Under the pieces are notes generated by a model that saw only the letters and a list, made by a program, of their open reading frames with translations, was not told where the DNA came from and did no database searches. Both the position numbers and the translations under genes were made by a program. From contig DATMGK010000045.1 of NCBI GenBank assembly GCA_035555595.1, positions 1 to 64,000 on the forward strand: 64,000 nt of DNA. The letters are read 5' to 3'. This document shows positions 20,651-29,935 of the stretch, one piece after another. Source of the stretch: Croceibacterium_A sp035555595 (GTDB taxonomy: Bacteria > Pseudomonadota > Alphaproteobacteria > Sphingomonadales > Sphingomonadaceae). How positions within the stretch are numbered: the first letter of the stretch is position 1; each line of letters starts with the position of its first letter.

Positions 20651-21412
20651 TTACGGGTGACGGCGGCCGCTGAGGGTCAGGATCTCGAAGGTCTCGACCA
20701 CGCGGCCGCGCTCGTCCGCTTCGGCAGCGAAAGCTGCCCGCGCGCGTTCCAGCCCGGCCTTGCCGATCCGCGGCACGGCAGAGGCGAGCACATTGCCGAG
20801 GCCCTGAGCGCGGATATCGGCCACAAGCCGGTCGAGCGAGCGATAGGCGACCGTCAGCGTGCGGCTGTCCGCCACCGGCTCGGCCCATCCGGCCCGTTGC
20901 AGCAGTTGCGCGCCTGCCCGCACGTCAACTTGCGGATGAATACGCGCCGCCGGGCGATCGCCATCGGCGGCAAGCATGATCCGGCGCAGCGTGGGCAGGC
21001 TCCCCGCCCCAACGAAGCTGGCGATCACCCGTCCGCCGGGCGCCAATGCCCGGTGCATGTGGATCAGCGCGCCGGGCAGGTCGTTCACGGTGTCGAGGCT
21101 CGCCACGCTGGCGATGAAATCGAAGCCATCTGCGGGGAAAGGCTGCTCCTCATCGAATCCCTCGCCCGGTTCCGCCTGCGTCACTTCCGTGCCCTGTGCG
21201 CGCAAGGCATCGGGCAGGGCACCCGTCCAGTCCCCGACTACCAGCGCCCGCTGCGGCTCATGGCGCAGGAAGGCCAGCCGCTCGACCATATCCTCCACCA
21301 CATCGTCGATCACAAAGCGCGCCGGATCGGCCTTTCGCTGAAGCATGCGGGCCCGGCGGCGCGCAGCCATGCGTCGCGTTCGGGAAAAGATCGTTGGCGG
21401 GGCACTGGCCAT
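20651..21412 (-). CDS. SAM-dependent methyltransferase (BioC/NDUFAF5-like)
   Basis: This encodes 253 residues. It has a class I methyltransferase fold. Strand 1 is ALVVGDWTGALPDAL, which is a degenerate glycine motif. FDFIASVASLDTVNDLPGAL is the strand 4 region and HRALAPGGRVIASF the post-II motif. The opening (IFSRTRRMAARRRA) resembles the NDUFAF5/BioC group, but the substrate is not determinable. ATG 21412 is chosen because AGGAG lies 6 nt upstream. It is divergent from comF with 47 nt between. Confidence 0.8.
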   Translation of the reverse strand: MASAPPTIFSRTRRMAARRRARMLQRKADPARFVIDDVVEDMVERLAFLRHEPQRALVVGDWTGALPDALRAQGTEVTQAEPGEGFDEEQPFPADGFDFIASVASLDTVNDLPGALIHMHRALAPGGRVIASFVGAGSLPTLRRIMLAADGDRPAARIHPQVDVRAGAQLLQRAGWAEPVADSRTLTVAYRSLDRLVADIRAQGLGNVLASAVPRIGKAGLERARAAFAAEADERGRVVETFEILTLSGRRHP

Positions 21413-21459
21413 TCCAAGCTCCTGCCGGTCCGGCAACGCCTATGCAAGGCCGCTTGGCG

Positions 21460-22191
21460 ATGACGCTGTCGCAGGCGTTCGCCCCGCTGGTGGATCTGAT
21501 CTATCCGCCACGCTGCCCCGCCTGCGGCGAAGGCATTGCGATGCAGGAGGGGCTGTGTCCCGAGTGCTGGGGCGCACTGGTCATTCCGGGAGAACCCGCC
21601 TGCGCGCTGTGCCAGCGGCCCTTCAGCGGGGATCAGCCCGCAGGTTCACTCTGCGCTCCCTGTATAGCCAGTCCGCCGCGTCATGACGGTATCGCGGCAG
21701 GCACGCTTTACAATGACGCCTCGCGCAAACTGGTGCTGGCGTTCAAGCACGGACGGCGCATCGCGCTGGCGCCGATGCTGGCACGCATGACGGCAGCACG
21801 CCTGCCGGAACTGGAGGGCGACTGGCTGATCGTGCCCGTTCCGCTGCATCGCTGGCGGCTCTGGCGGCGTGGCTACAACCAGTCGGCCCTGCTGGCGCGG
21901 GAAATCGCAAAGCTGAGGGGGCAGTCGCTGCTGGTCGACGGGCTGATGCGCCAGAAGGCCACGCGCCCGCTCGGCGGGCTGGGCCGCAACGCGCGGGCGC
22001 GGGAGCTGGCCGGGGCCATCGTTGCCAATCCTGCGCGGCGCGATCGGATGCGCGGCGCGAACGTGGTTCTCGTGGATGATGTCATGACCAGTGGGGCGAC
22101 GACTGACGCCTGCGTCTCCGCCCTGAAGCATACCGGTGCTGCGCGCGTGATCATCACCTGCTTTGCCCGGGTGCCAGATGAAGCGATGTGA
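21460..22191 (+). CDS. comF: ComF-family phosphoribosyltransferase-like protein
   Basis: This encodes 243 residues from ATG 21460, which has AAGG at suitable spacing; ATG 21442 is the alternative. The N-terminal zinc module has paired cysteines CPAC, CPEC, CALC and CAPC. The C-terminal PRTase domain carries the PRPP loop VVLVDDVMTSGATT. The intervening RGYNQSALLAREIAK and RPLGGLGRNAR segments are ComF hallmarks. ComF takes part in DNA uptake in transformable bacteria; elsewhere its role is less clear. Confidence 0.93.
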   Translation: MTLSQAFAPLVDLIYPPRCPACGEGIAMQEGLCPECWGALVIPGEPACALCQRPFSGDQPAGSLCAPCIASPPRHDGIAAGTLYNDASRKLVLAFKHGRRIALAPMLARMTAARLPELEGDWLIVPVPLHRWRLWRRGYNQSALLAREIAKLRGQSLLVDGLMRQKATRPLGGLGRNARARELAGAIVANPARRDRMRGANVVLVDDVMTSGATTDACVSALKHTGAARVIITCFARVPDEAM

Positions 22192-22557
22192 AAGCCACGC
22201 GGTCTAAAACGCAAAACGCCCGGGGGGGTTGCCCCGGGCGTTCGCGTGACGATGTCGCTGAACCAACTGCGCACTACCCCCCAGTGAGCGCGTCGATTCA
22301 AACCCTCATTCCCCGGTTCGTCCTTCGCAGACTGATCCCGAGACCCCCCTTCCTTGGCGCATATCCGGCGCGGCCGGTCGGTACGGCCCGTCAAAGCCGC
22401 AGGGCGTTCATCCCATCGAAAGGCGTTGTCACAAAGCGACTTCGAGGCGCAGCATGGATTTTCGCAGCATCATGTGGTTATCGTGCAACAAGGCGGCAGG
22501 GCGTATTTTCGCCCCGCATTTCATCCGCTGAACAGCAGTATTGGGGTGAGTTCTACA
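22192..22557. other. Intergenic region between comF and hisI
   Basis: This is 366 nt without a convincing gene. It holds the hairpin at 22215-22242. Further on is an 8-bp direct repeat CGCAGCAT (first copy near 22450) spaced by a few bases, and then the hisI ribosome site (GGGGTGAG before ATG 22558). I could not place a promoter with confidence. No tRNA or conserved leader is visible. Confidence 0.5.
22215..22242. terminator. Hairpin downstream of comF
   Basis: AACGCCCGGGG-GGGTTG-CCCCGGGCGTT is an 11-bp perfect stem beginning 24 nt after the comF stop. The A-rich 5' flank (AAAACGCAAAA) becomes a U-tract only for minus-strand transcription. On the plus strand it would be a stem-only terminator. 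Confidence 0.65.
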
Positions 22558-22932
22558 ATGTCAGGTCACGATGCCGCGCGGGAAACCGGCAGTTCCTTTG
22601 ATCCCAGGTTCGATTCCGCGGGTCTGCTGACAGCCGTGGCGCAGGACGCGCAAAGCGGGGAAGTGCTGATGGTAGCCTTCATGGATCAGGAGGCGCTGAA
22701 TGCCACGCGGGAAACGGGCTTCGCCCATTTCCATTCGCGAAGCCGTGGCCGGCTGTGGAAGAAGGGCGAGACTTCGGGCCATGTCCTGCGAGTCGAAGCG
22801 ATTCTCGTCGATTGCGATCAGGATGCGCTGGTTCTGAAGGTGCAGCCTGCTGGCCCTGCGTGCCACACCGGAGCGCGCAGTTGCTTCTACCGCGCAATTG
22901 AGGGCAATGGCCTGATCCCTGTCGAAAGCTGA
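22558..22932 (+). CDS. hisI: Phosphoribosyl-AMP cyclohydrolase
   Basis: This encodes 124 residues. It catalyses the third step of histidine biosynthesis. The metal-binding signature is complete: CDQDALVLKVQ with the first Cys, then GPACHTG and RSCF. VAFMDQEAL, FHSRSRGRLWKKGETSG and HVLRV are family hallmarks. It is the separate HisI domain, without fused HisE. No other his gene is nearby. ATG 22558 has GGGGTGAG upstream; it is followed 8 nt later by the acyl-CoA dehydrogenase gene. Confidence 0.95.
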   Translation: MSGHDAARETGSSFDPRFDSAGLLTAVAQDAQSGEVLMVAFMDQEALNATRETGFAHFHSRSRGRLWKKGETSGHVLRVEAILVDCDQDALVLKVQPAGPACHTGARSCFYRAIEGNGLIPVES

Positions 22933-22940
22933 GAGTTTTC

Positions 22941-24653
22941 ATGAGCACTTACACCCCGCCCGTGCGCGATGCGCAGTTTGTCCTCTCGCGTCTTTTGGAC
23001 GGCGCCGGGCTGGATGACGATCTATTGGAGGCGCTGCTGGCAGAGGCTTCCCGCTTCGCCGGGGAAGTCATCGCCCCGCTCAACGCCCCGTCGGATCATG
23101 CCGGATGCCAGCGCCAGCCTGATGGCTCCGTCACAACTCCACCGGGCTTCCCGGAAGCCTATCGCCAGTATGTGGAGGCGGGATGGGGCACGCTGGCCCT
23201 GCCGCCGGAACATGGCGGGCAGGGGCTGCCGCATGTCGTCGCGACCGTGGTGGAGGAATTTCTCAATTCCGCCTGCCACGCGTTTTACATGTATCCGGGC
23301 CTCACGCATGGCGCGGTGGCGGTGCTGGCTTCCCGCGCGAGCGATGAATTGAGGGCTGCCTATCTGCCAAAGCTGGTTTCGGGCGAATGGCTGGGCACCA
23401 TGGCGCTGACGGAGCCGCAGGCCGGCACCGATCTCGGCCTGATCCGAACTCGGGCCGAGCCGCGTGCTGATGGCAGCTACGCCATATCGGGTGAGAAAAT
23501 CTTCTGTTCCGGCGGGGAGCAGGATCTGACGGACAATATCGTTCATCTGGTTCTGGCGCGTATCTCCGGGGCGCCTGAGGGATCGCGGGGCATCTCGCTG
23601 TTCCTCGTGCCCAGGATTCTGCCGGATGGTTCGCGCAACACCGCCACATGCGGAGCGGTCGAACACAAGATGGGCCTGCGCGGCAGCGCCACTTGCGCGA
23701 TGCATTTCGATGGCGCCACCGGCTGGCTGATTGGCGAGGAAAACGCAGGTCTGGCGGCGATGTTCATCATGATGAACGCGGCGCGGCTATCCTGCGGCGC
23801 GCAGGGGCTGGCTCAGGCGGAACTCGCCTATCAGAAGGGCGCAGCCTACGCGCTGGAACGCAAGCAGGGCCGTTCAGCCATCCGATCCGCGGACGGCGTG
23901 CGGACAGAGGCCGATCCTCTGATCGCCCATCCCGATGTCCGGCGGCTGCTGATGGATGCGCGCGCTTTTACAGAGGGTTTCCGCGCGCTGGTGCTGTGGA
24001 CGGCATGGCAGATCGATCAGGGGGAGGAAGAACTCGTCTCCCTGCTAACCCCCGTACTCAAGGCCTATGGCACGGACCGGGGCTTCGAATCCGCAGTGTC
24101 GATGCAGCAGCTTTTCGGCGGTCACGGCTACATTACGGAAACCGGCATAGAACAGGTGGTGCGCGATGCGCGTGCGGCCATGCTCTATGAAGGCGCGAAT
24201 GGTGTGCAGGCGCTCGATCTGGTGGGGCGCAAGCTGGCGCGCGACGATGGGCAGGCGATGGAACGGTTCATCGCGCTGGTGGAGGACGAATGCGAAAGGG
24301 CGGACGACGCGCTGCATTTCCTCTCCGTTCCCTTGCGAGAAGCAGTTCATGAAGCCCGCGAAGCAGCGCAATGGCTGGTTTCCGCCGGTAAGTCCGATGC
24401 GGCGGAACTGGGCGCGGGTTCCTATGCCTTTCTTCAGCTCACGGGCGTGCTTTCGATCGGATGGATGTGGCTGCGTCTGGCACAGGCTGCACTGCCGGAT
24501 GCGGATACTGACGCTTTCTGCGCCGCCAAACTGGCGACCGCGCGTTACTACGCGCTCCATGTATTGCCGCAGGTGCCGATGCTCCGCCGCAAGGTAGAGG
24601 CGGGCGCGGGCGTCCTGGCTGAAATCCCGGCAGAGGCATTCCTACGGGGGTAG
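22941..24653 (+). CDS. Acyl-CoA dehydrogenase, DmdC-like long form
   Basis: This encodes 570 residues. It is an FAD enzyme oxidising an acyl-CoA. Visible landmarks are MALTEPQAGTDLG (FAD/substrate region), KIFCSGGEQD, KMGLRGSATC, and FGGHGYITETGIEQVVRDARAAMLYEG with the likely catalytic Glu of that segment. The extended C-terminal helical domain of about 130 residues places it in the 3-methylmercaptopropionyl-CoA dehydrogenase-type (DmdC) group. Members of that group also act on other acyl-CoAs, so the substrate is not assigned. Its TAG forms part of the hairpin shared with the next convergent gene. Confidence 0.88.
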   Translation: MSTYTPPVRDAQFVLSRLLDGAGLDDDLLEALLAEASRFAGEVIAPLNAPSDHAGCQRQPDGSVTTPPGFPEAYRQYVEAGWGTLALPPEHGGQGLPHVVATVVEEFLNSACHAFYMYPGLTHGAVAVLASRASDELRAAYLPKLVSGEWLGTMALTEPQAGTDLGLIRTRAEPRADGSYAISGEKIFCSGGEQDLTDNIVHLVLARISGAPEGSRGISLFLVPRILPDGSRNTATCGAVEHKMGLRGSATCAMHFDGATGWLIGEENAGLAAMFIMMNAARLSCGAQGLAQAELAYQKGAAYALERKQGRSAIRSADGVRTEADPLIAHPDVRRLLMDARAFTEGFRALVLWTAWQIDQGEEELVSLLTPVLKAYGTDRGFESAVSMQQLFGGHGYITETGIEQVVRDARAAMLYEGANGVQALDLVGRKLARDDGQAMERFIALVEDECERADDALHFLSVPLREAVHEAREAAQWLVSAGKSDAAELGAGSYAFLQLTGVLSIGWMWLRLAQAALPDADTDAFCAAKLATARYYALHVLPQVPMLRRKVEAGAGVLAEIPAEAFLRG

Positions 24654-24672
24654 GGCGGAAACGCGCTACCCC
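24647..24672. terminator. Hairpin built from the two facing TAG stop codons
   Basis: GGGGTAG-N12-CTACCCC is a perfect 7-bp stem. The acyl-CoA dehydrogenase stop (TAG 24651-24653) and the convergent hydrolase stop (CTA 24666-24668) form the upper three pairs; four G-C pairs extend it. No U-tract. Confidence 0.55.
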
Positions 24673-25364
24673 AGTTCCTCGTCGAACAGCGACAGCATCG
24701 CCGCCCAACTTTGCAGGTCGGCGCTGGCGTTATAGGCGACGGCGGGGTTTTCGCTGGGGGCGGGGCTGGTGAAACCGTGCTTCACCTTGCTGTATGAATG
24801 GAAGTGCCAGTTCGCCCCGGCCTCGTCCATCTCCTCCCAGAAGGCGATGACGCTACTGCGCGGAACCATCGGGTCCGCATCGCCGTGGCAGACAAGAATG
24901 CGCGCCTTGATCTGCCCCGGCTCTGCGGCAAGGCCGGTATCCAGCAGCCCGTGGAAGCTGACAGCGGCGAACAGGGGCGCCCCGTCGCGGGCAAGCTCCA
25001 GCGCCGCCTGTCCGCCCATGCAGAACCCTATGGCCGCAAAAGGCAGCCCCTGCGCCTCAGGCAAAGTGGCAAGCGCCTTCAGGCCTGCCCGCAGGCGCTG
25101 GCGATAGGCCAGCGGATCAGGGCGAATAGACGCCGCCAGCGTGCGCGCCTCGTCAAATCCGCTGGGCCGCGTGCCATAGAAATCCGCCACCAGTGCCAGA
25201 TACCCGGCGTCCGCCAGCGCCCGGGCCTTTGCTTCGACCGGGGCGGTGGCGTTCATGATCGTCGGGAACACCAGCACGGCTGCACGCGGCGCGCTGGCTG
25301 GGCGAGCGAGCAGGCCGGTCAGCGATGTTCCGCCGTCTGTATAAGCGATCGGTTCAAGCGACAT
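24666..25364 (-). CDS. Dienelactone hydrolase family protein
   Basis: This encodes 232 residues from ATG 25364; a GTG at 25382 is an alternative. It is an alpha/beta hydrolase with the DLH-type nucleophile Cys in GFCMGGQAAL. The acid residue lies in HGDADPMVP and the His in VKHGF. AVLVFPTIM is strand 3 of the fold. DLH proper opens dienelactones in chlorocatechol breakdown, but most genomic members have unknown substrates. It follows cysK closely on the same strand. Confidence 0.85.
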   Translation of the reverse strand: MSLEPIAYTDGGTSLTGLLARPASAPRAAVLVFPTIMNATAPVEAKARALADAGYLALVADFYGTRPSGFDEARTLAASIRPDPLAYRQRLRAGLKALATLPEAQGLPFAAIGFCMGGQAALELARDGAPLFAAVSFHGLLDTGLAAEPGQIKARILVCHGDADPMVPRSSVIAFWEEMDEAGANWHFHSYSKVKHGFTSPAPSENPAVAYNASADLQSWAAMLSLFDEELG

Positions 25365-25381
25365 CTTCCGGCCCCGCGCCA

Positions 25382-26302
25382 CTATTCCGTGGGCAGGAAG
25401 TCTGGCACGGACAGATAGCGTTCGCCGGTGTCATAGTTGAAGCCGATCACCCGCGTTCCAGCGGGGGCGTCCTTCAGCTTTTGAGCGATGGCAGCCAGTG
25501 TCGCGCCGCTGGAAATGCCGACCAGCAGGCCTTCCTCGCTGGCGCAGCGGCGGGCCATTTCCTTCGCATCCGCGGGATCGACCTGGATCGCCCCGTCGAT
25601 CACCTGCGTGTGCAGGTTCGTGGGGATGAAGCCCGCGCCGATACCCTGAATGGGGTGGGGGCCGGGCTGGCCGCCGGAAATTACCGGGGAAAGCGTCGGC
25701 TCCACCGCATAGGCTTGCAGTTCGGGCCATGCCTTCTTGAGAACTTCGGCGCAGGCCGTCAGGTGGCCGCCGGTGCCGACTCCGGTGATCAGCAGGCTGG
25801 GCGGGGAATCAGCGAAATCGTTGAGGATTTCCTGCGCGGTCGTGCGCGCATGCACGGCGATATTGGCCGGATTCTCGAACTGCTGGGGCATCCACGATCC
25901 CGGCGTTTCGTCGACGAGTTGCTGCGCCCGCTCCAGCGCGCCCTTCATGCCCTTTTCCTTGGGCGTCAGGTCAAAGGTCGCGCCATAGGCCAGCATCAGG
26001 CGGCGACGCTCGATGCTCATCGATTCTGGCATGACCAGCACCAGCTTGTAGCCCTTCACGGCTGCAACCATGGCCAGGCCGATGCCGGTGTTGCCGCTGG
26101 TCGGCTCGATAATAGTGCCGCCGGGCTTCAGCTTGCCGGAACTTTCCGCATCTTCCACCATCGCCAGCGCGATGCGGTCCTTGATCGATCCGCCCGGATT
26201 GGAACGCTCGCTCTTCACCCACACTTCATGGTCGGGGAACAGGCGCGCAAGGCGAATGTGCGGGGTGTTTCCAATGGTGGCGAGGACGTTGTCCGCTTTC
26301 AT
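25382..26302 (-). CDS. cysK: Cysteine synthase (O-acetylserine sulfhydrylase)
   Basis: This encodes 306 residues. It is a PLP enzyme making cysteine from O-acetylserine and sulfide. The Schiff-base lysine is Lys41 in GGSIKDR. The substrate loop PTSGNTGIG and the PLP-phosphate loop GVGTGGH are both present. FDLTPKEKGMKGA and HPIQGIGAGFIP resemble CysK rather than CysM or cystathionine beta-synthase. Start ATG 26302 overlaps the stop of the upstream MFS gene by four bases, so the two are co-translated. Confidence 0.95.
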   Translation of the reverse strand: MKADNVLATIGNTPHIRLARLFPDHEVWVKSERSNPGGSIKDRIALAMVEDAESSGKLKPGGTIIEPTSGNTGIGLAMVAAVKGYKLVLVMPESMSIERRRLMLAYGATFDLTPKEKGMKGALERAQQLVDETPGSWMPQQFENPANIAVHARTTAQEILNDFADSPPSLLITGVGTGGHLTACAEVLKKAWPELQAYAVEPTLSPVISGGQPGPHPIQGIGAGFIPTNLHTQVIDGAIQVDPADAKEMARRCASEEGLLVGISSGATLAAIAQKLKDAPAGTRVIGFNYDTGERYLSVPDFLPTE

Positions 26303-27603
26303 GACGCGCTCTCCTTGGCGTTGTCTTTGTGCAGGAAAATCGGGTCGAACGTCCTTGCTTTACGCAGCTCAGGAAAGATCCAGGCCCAGATCGCGGTAAC
26401 GAATATCGCACCAATACCGCCGAAGGCAACCGCCCCTGTGACGCCGATCACCCCCGCGACCAGTCCGGCGCGCAACTCGCCCAATTCGTTGGATGCGGAA
26501 ATGGCCAGGCCAGAGATCGCCGAAACGCGGCCCCGCTTGTCATCCGGCGTATTCAGCTGGATCAGCGAATTGCGCACGAACACCGAAACCATGTCCGCCG
26601 CGCCCAGAAGGGCCAGCATCGCCAGCGAAAGTACGAAATTGCGCGACACGGCAAAGATCGCGGTGGCGGCGCCGAAGATCACCACGGACCACAGCATCTT
26701 TACGCCCACGTTGTTTTCAAACGGTCTGAACGACAGCCACAGGGCCACCAGCGCGGCCCCCACGGCCGGCACACCGCGCATGATCCCCAGCCCCTCCGGC
26801 CCAACTTGCAGGATATCGCGCGCGAAAACCGGCAGCATCGCGGTCGCTCCGCCCAGCAGCACGGCAAAAAGGTCGAGCGAGATGCAGCCCAGAAGGAAGC
26901 GCTCGTGCCACACGAAGTGGAACCCTTCCGCAATCTGCTTCAGCGGATTGCGTGCAGGCCCTGCCTGAATCGCGCGCACAGGACGCACCATCGATATCAG
27001 TAGCCCCGAAGCCACCAGCATGATTGCAGACAGGAAATAGGGCAGCGATTCGGTGTGGGCGAACAGAAAACCGCCCGCCGCCGGGCCGATAACGGTGCCA
27101 GCCTGCCACGCGATCGAACTGAGCGCGATGGCCTTGGGCAGCAGCCGCGGGGGCACGATGTTGGGGGCGATTGCACTGAGGGCAGGGCCGTTGAAAACCC
27201 GCGCCGCGCCGTGCGCTGCCGCCAGCGCGAAGATAATGGGCAGGTTCAGCGCGCCGGCATGCGTCAGCAGGGCCAGCATCACCGCGATGGCGGTATCGAT
27301 CAGGTTGGCGAACAGTACCACGCGCCGCCGGTCGAACCGGTCTGCAGCCCATCCGGCCACTGGCGTGAGGAGGAATAGAGGCAGGAACTGCGCCAGACCC
27401 AGCAGGCCGAGCATGAACGCCGCTGCCGGCTTGTCCATGCCATAATCGCCCCGCGCGATGTCGTAAGTCTGATAGCCGATCAGCACCACCATCGACAGCG
27501 TGGCGAAAGTGGCAAGGAAGCGCGCCAGCCAGAAACGCCGGTAATCGGCGATCTGTAACGGAGAGCCCGGTTCGGCAGGAGGGGCGATCGCGGTATCGGT
27601 CAC
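26299..27603 (-). CDS. MFS transporter, EntS-like (MFS_3) family
   Basis: This encodes 434 residues with about 12 hydrophobic segments. The loop 2-3 motif reads GWAADRFDRRRVV, and the opening is YRRFWLARFLATFA. It resembles the enterobactin-exporter type (EntS/MFS_3) of multidrug or siderophore exporters. No siderophore genes are near. It begins with GTG 27603 and is translationally coupled to cysK, so export of a cysteine-pathway metabolite is conceivable, but that is inference. Confidence 0.85.
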   Translation of the reverse strand: MTDTAIAPPAEPGSPLQIADYRRFWLARFLATFATLSMVVLIGYQTYDIARGDYGMDKPAAAFMLGLLGLAQFLPLFLLTPVAGWAADRFDRRRVVLFANLIDTAIAVMLALLTHAGALNLPIIFALAAAHGAARVFNGPALSAIAPNIVPPRLLPKAIALSSIAWQAGTVIGPAAGGFLFAHTESLPYFLSAIMLVASGLLISMVRPVRAIQAGPARNPLKQIAEGFHFVWHERFLLGCISLDLFAVLLGGATAMLPVFARDILQVGPEGLGIMRGVPAVGAALVALWLSFRPFENNVGVKMLWSVVIFGAATAIFAVSRNFVLSLAMLALLGAADMVSVFVRNSLIQLNTPDDKRGRVSAISGLAISASNELGELRAGLVAGVIGVTGAVAFGGIGAIFVTAIWAWIFPELRKARTFDPIFLHKDNAKESAS

Positions 27604-27675
27604 TTGCGCGCCATGGCAGGCGCGGCGGGCGGTGCCAAGCGGGCAGGAACTTGCGCCGCCGTTACTACAGCTTCG

Positions 27676-28029
27676 TCAGTTCTTCCGGCGCAGGCGTGGG
27701 TTGGGCTGCAGTTCCTCGATCATGGAGAGGAAGTCGTCAGCCCGGATGATCCGTTCGAACTGGAATCCGGCACGATCTTCGGTCGTCCAGATGCAATAGG
27801 CTTCGATCCGGCCGATCACCGGCAGGCGCACGATGGCGCGGTCGCCGCGCGTCAGCGCCGAGCTCGCGTCCTCAGCCATGGCATCGACCATGAAGCCATG
27901 GGCGGAAAGGTTGCAGATATGTAGTCTGACGTCACCGCGGATGCGATGTTCGGCGATCACCGGGTAATCCACCGGGTGCCGCGCCGAACGGCGCAAATCG
28001 GTTACAGACAGTTGAGCCCCGCCTGCCAT
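27676..28029 (-). CDS. PilZ-domain protein (candidate c-di-GMP receptor)
   Basis: This encodes 117 residues, a single PilZ domain. Both c-di-GMP-binding elements are visible: an RRSAR motif near residue 14 (RxxxR-type) and NLSAHG (D/N-x-S-x-x-G) near residue 40. It therefore likely binds c-di-GMP, although effector partners are unknown. It is encoded between the MFS gene and tyrS on the same strand, with gaps of about 70 nt on both sides. Confidence 0.85.
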   Translation of the reverse strand: MAGGAQLSVTDLRRSARHPVDYPVIAEHRIRGDVRLHICNLSAHGFMVDAMAEDASSALTRGDRAIVRLPVIGRIEAYCIWTTEDRAGFQFERIIRADDFLSMIEELQPNPRLRRKN

Positions 28030-28104
28030 CGAACCTTTCTCCCTTTTCTCGCGAACTCCGATGTTTCCGGGTTTCGCAGGAAAAACTGGAGAAAGGGTAA
28101 AGCC

Positions 28105-29343
28105 TTAGGTCAGGACGCCCCGCAATATCGCGTGACGTTTGCGGCCGAGGCTGAGCTTGCGCTCATCTCCGGCGTTCAGCGTGATGAGGAATGCGGGATC
28201 GCTGACCGGCTCGTCATCCACGCGCACCGCGCCTTCCGCGATCTTGCGCTTCGCCTCGCCGTTCGATGCGGTGAAACCGACCGCTGTGCAGGCCGCGCCC
28301 AGCCTGACGCCTTCTGGCGGCACATCCAGAACCGGCAGATCGCCGCCCAGACCGCCACCCGCGAACGTCTGCGCGGCTGTGGCTTCGGCGGACTGCGCGG
28401 CCGCTTCACCCCGCACCAGTCGGGTCACTTCGTTGGCCAGGATGATCTTTGCCTGATTGATCTCCGCGCCTTCCAGCGCTTCAAGCCGGGCGATCTCGTC
28501 CAGCGGCAGGTCGGTGAACAGTCGCAGGAAACGGCCCACGTCGCGATCGTCCACGTTGCGCCAGTATTGCCAGAAATCATAGGCGGGCAGCTGATCTTCG
28601 TTCAGCCACACCGCCCCGGCGGCGGTCTTGCCCATCTTGGCACCGTCCGCCGTGGTCAGCAGCGGGGTGGTCAGTCCGAAGACCTCCACACCGTCCATCC
28701 GGCGCGTCAGTTCAACGCCGTTGATGATGTTGCCCCACTGGTCCGATCCGCCCATCTGCAAGCGGCAGCCGGCCTCGTTGGCCAGATGGCGGAAATCGTA
28801 TCCCTGCAGGATCATGTAGTTGAATTCGAGGAACGTCATCGGCTGCTCACGCTCCAGCCGCAGCCGGACCGAATCGAAGCTCAACATCCGGTTTACGGTG
28901 AAGTGCGTGCCCACTTCCTGTAACAGTTGGATGTAGCCCAGCCCGCCCAGCCAGTCGTGGTTGTTGACCATGACCGCATCCGTCGGCCCATCGCCAAAGT
29001 CCAGCAATCTGGAGAACACGGTGCGGATGGAGGCGATATTCTCCTCGATCGTCGCGTCGCTCAACATCTTGCGGCTCTCGTCGCGGCCGGTGGGGTCGCC
29101 GATCCGGGTCGTTCCGCCCCCCATCAGGACGATCGGCTTGTGCCCGGCCTGTTGCAGGCGGCGCAGCATCATGATCTGCACCAGCGATCCGATATGGAGC
29201 GACGGGGCCGTGGCGTCGAAGCCGATATATCCGGGCACAACTCCCCGCTCCGCAAGGGCGTCCAGGCCCGCTGCATCGGTAAGCTGGTGGATGTAGCCGC
29301 GTTCATCGAGTAAGCGCAGCAGGCTGGATTTGTACTCGGTCAT
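28105..29343 (-). CDS. tyrS: Tyrosyl-tRNA synthetase
   Basis: This encodes 412 residues. It is class I, with the HIGH-type motif at 50-53 (SLHIGSL) and the KMSKS-type loop as KMGKTAAG. GYIGFDATAPS and QLGGSDQWGNI-like GGSDQWGNI mark the tyrosine pocket. A C-terminal S4 RNA-binding domain (AKRKIAEGAVRVDDEPV) completes it. Start ATG 29343. It is divergent from the DOMON gene with 49 nt between. Confidence 0.97.
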   Translation of the reverse strand: MTEYKSSLLRLLDERGYIHQLTDAAGLDALAERGVVPGYIGFDATAPSLHIGSLVQIMMLRRLQQAGHKPIVLMGGGTTRIGDPTGRDESRKMLSDATIEENIASIRTVFSRLLDFGDGPTDAVMVNNHDWLGGLGYIQLLQEVGTHFTVNRMLSFDSVRLRLEREQPMTFLEFNYMILQGYDFRHLANEAGCRLQMGGSDQWGNIINGVELTRRMDGVEVFGLTTPLLTTADGAKMGKTAAGAVWLNEDQLPAYDFWQYWRNVDDRDVGRFLRLFTDLPLDEIARLEALEGAEINQAKIILANEVTRLVRGEAAAQSAEATAAQTFAGGGLGGDLPVLDVPPEGVRLGAACTAVGFTASNGEAKRKIAEGAVRVDDEPVSDPAFLITLNAGDERKLSLGRKRHAILRGVLT

Positions 29344-29392
29344 CGTTTTTCTTCGCCTTGGGGACGCGGGCGCCTAGCACGCAAGGGACTTC

Positions 29393-29935
29393 ATGCAAAC
29401 GTATCAGCTGGCTGCGCACCCGGATCATCCGGCGGGAATGGTGGAGCGCGTGGAAGCGCGCGTTATCGGGCGCGATGCAACCTGGCTTCGGGTCCGCTGG
29501 CGGATCGAGGGGGCGGGGCAGTTGGTCGTGCCGTCTTTTGCCGGGCGGGGCCGCGCGGATGAATTGTGGCGCACGACCTGCTTCGAATTGTTCCTGCAAC
29601 CCGCTGGCGGTGCGGCCTATTGCGAGTTCAACCTCTCGCCCTCCGCCCGCTGGAATGCCTATGATTTCGATAGCTATCGCGCTGGCATGCGCGAACGCCC
29701 TTTCCCGCGTGAGCCGGAATGCACGCTGCGGCAGGGCAGCACCTTCGCGATTTTTGACGCCGCCATTCCCGTTGCGGGCCTCCCCGATGCCGATTGCGCG
29801 ATGGGCCTGTGCGCGGTGGTTGAGGAACAGGGCGGCACGATCAGCTATTGGGCTCTGACTCATGAGGATGGACGGCCGGATTTTCATTCGGCCGCTTGCT
29901 TCACCGCCAGCCTTCCGGCACCCCACGCCGCATGA
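29393..29935 (+). CDS. DOMON-like domain protein
   Basis: This encodes 180 residues. The FELFLQP ... YCEFNLSPSARWNAYDFDSYR segment is characteristic of DOMON-like proteins, a beta-sandwich related to family 9 carbohydrate-binding modules and ligand-binding DOMON domains. There is no signal peptide, so it is presumably cytoplasmic. It overlaps the NamZ-like gene by ATGA, so the two products are made together, which suggests a sugar-related role. The ligand is unknown. Confidence 0.8.
   Translation: MQTYQLAAHPDHPAGMVERVEARVIGRDATWLRVRWRIEGAGQLVVPSFAGRGRADELWRTTCFELFLQPAGGAAYCEFNLSPSARWNAYDFDSYRAGMRERPFPREPECTLRQGSTFAIFDAAIPVAGLPDADCAMGLCAVVEEQGGTISYWALTHEDGRPDFHSAACFTASLPAPHAA

Noticed and set aside
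22243..22557. Possible tRNA or small gene before hisI
   Set aside because: No cloverleaf arms or T-loop sequence, and the short frames there have no plausible start or composition.
25325..26968. 547-codon plus-strand frame opposite cysK and the MFS gene
   Set aside because: It crosses two confident genes and has no domain or ribosome site.
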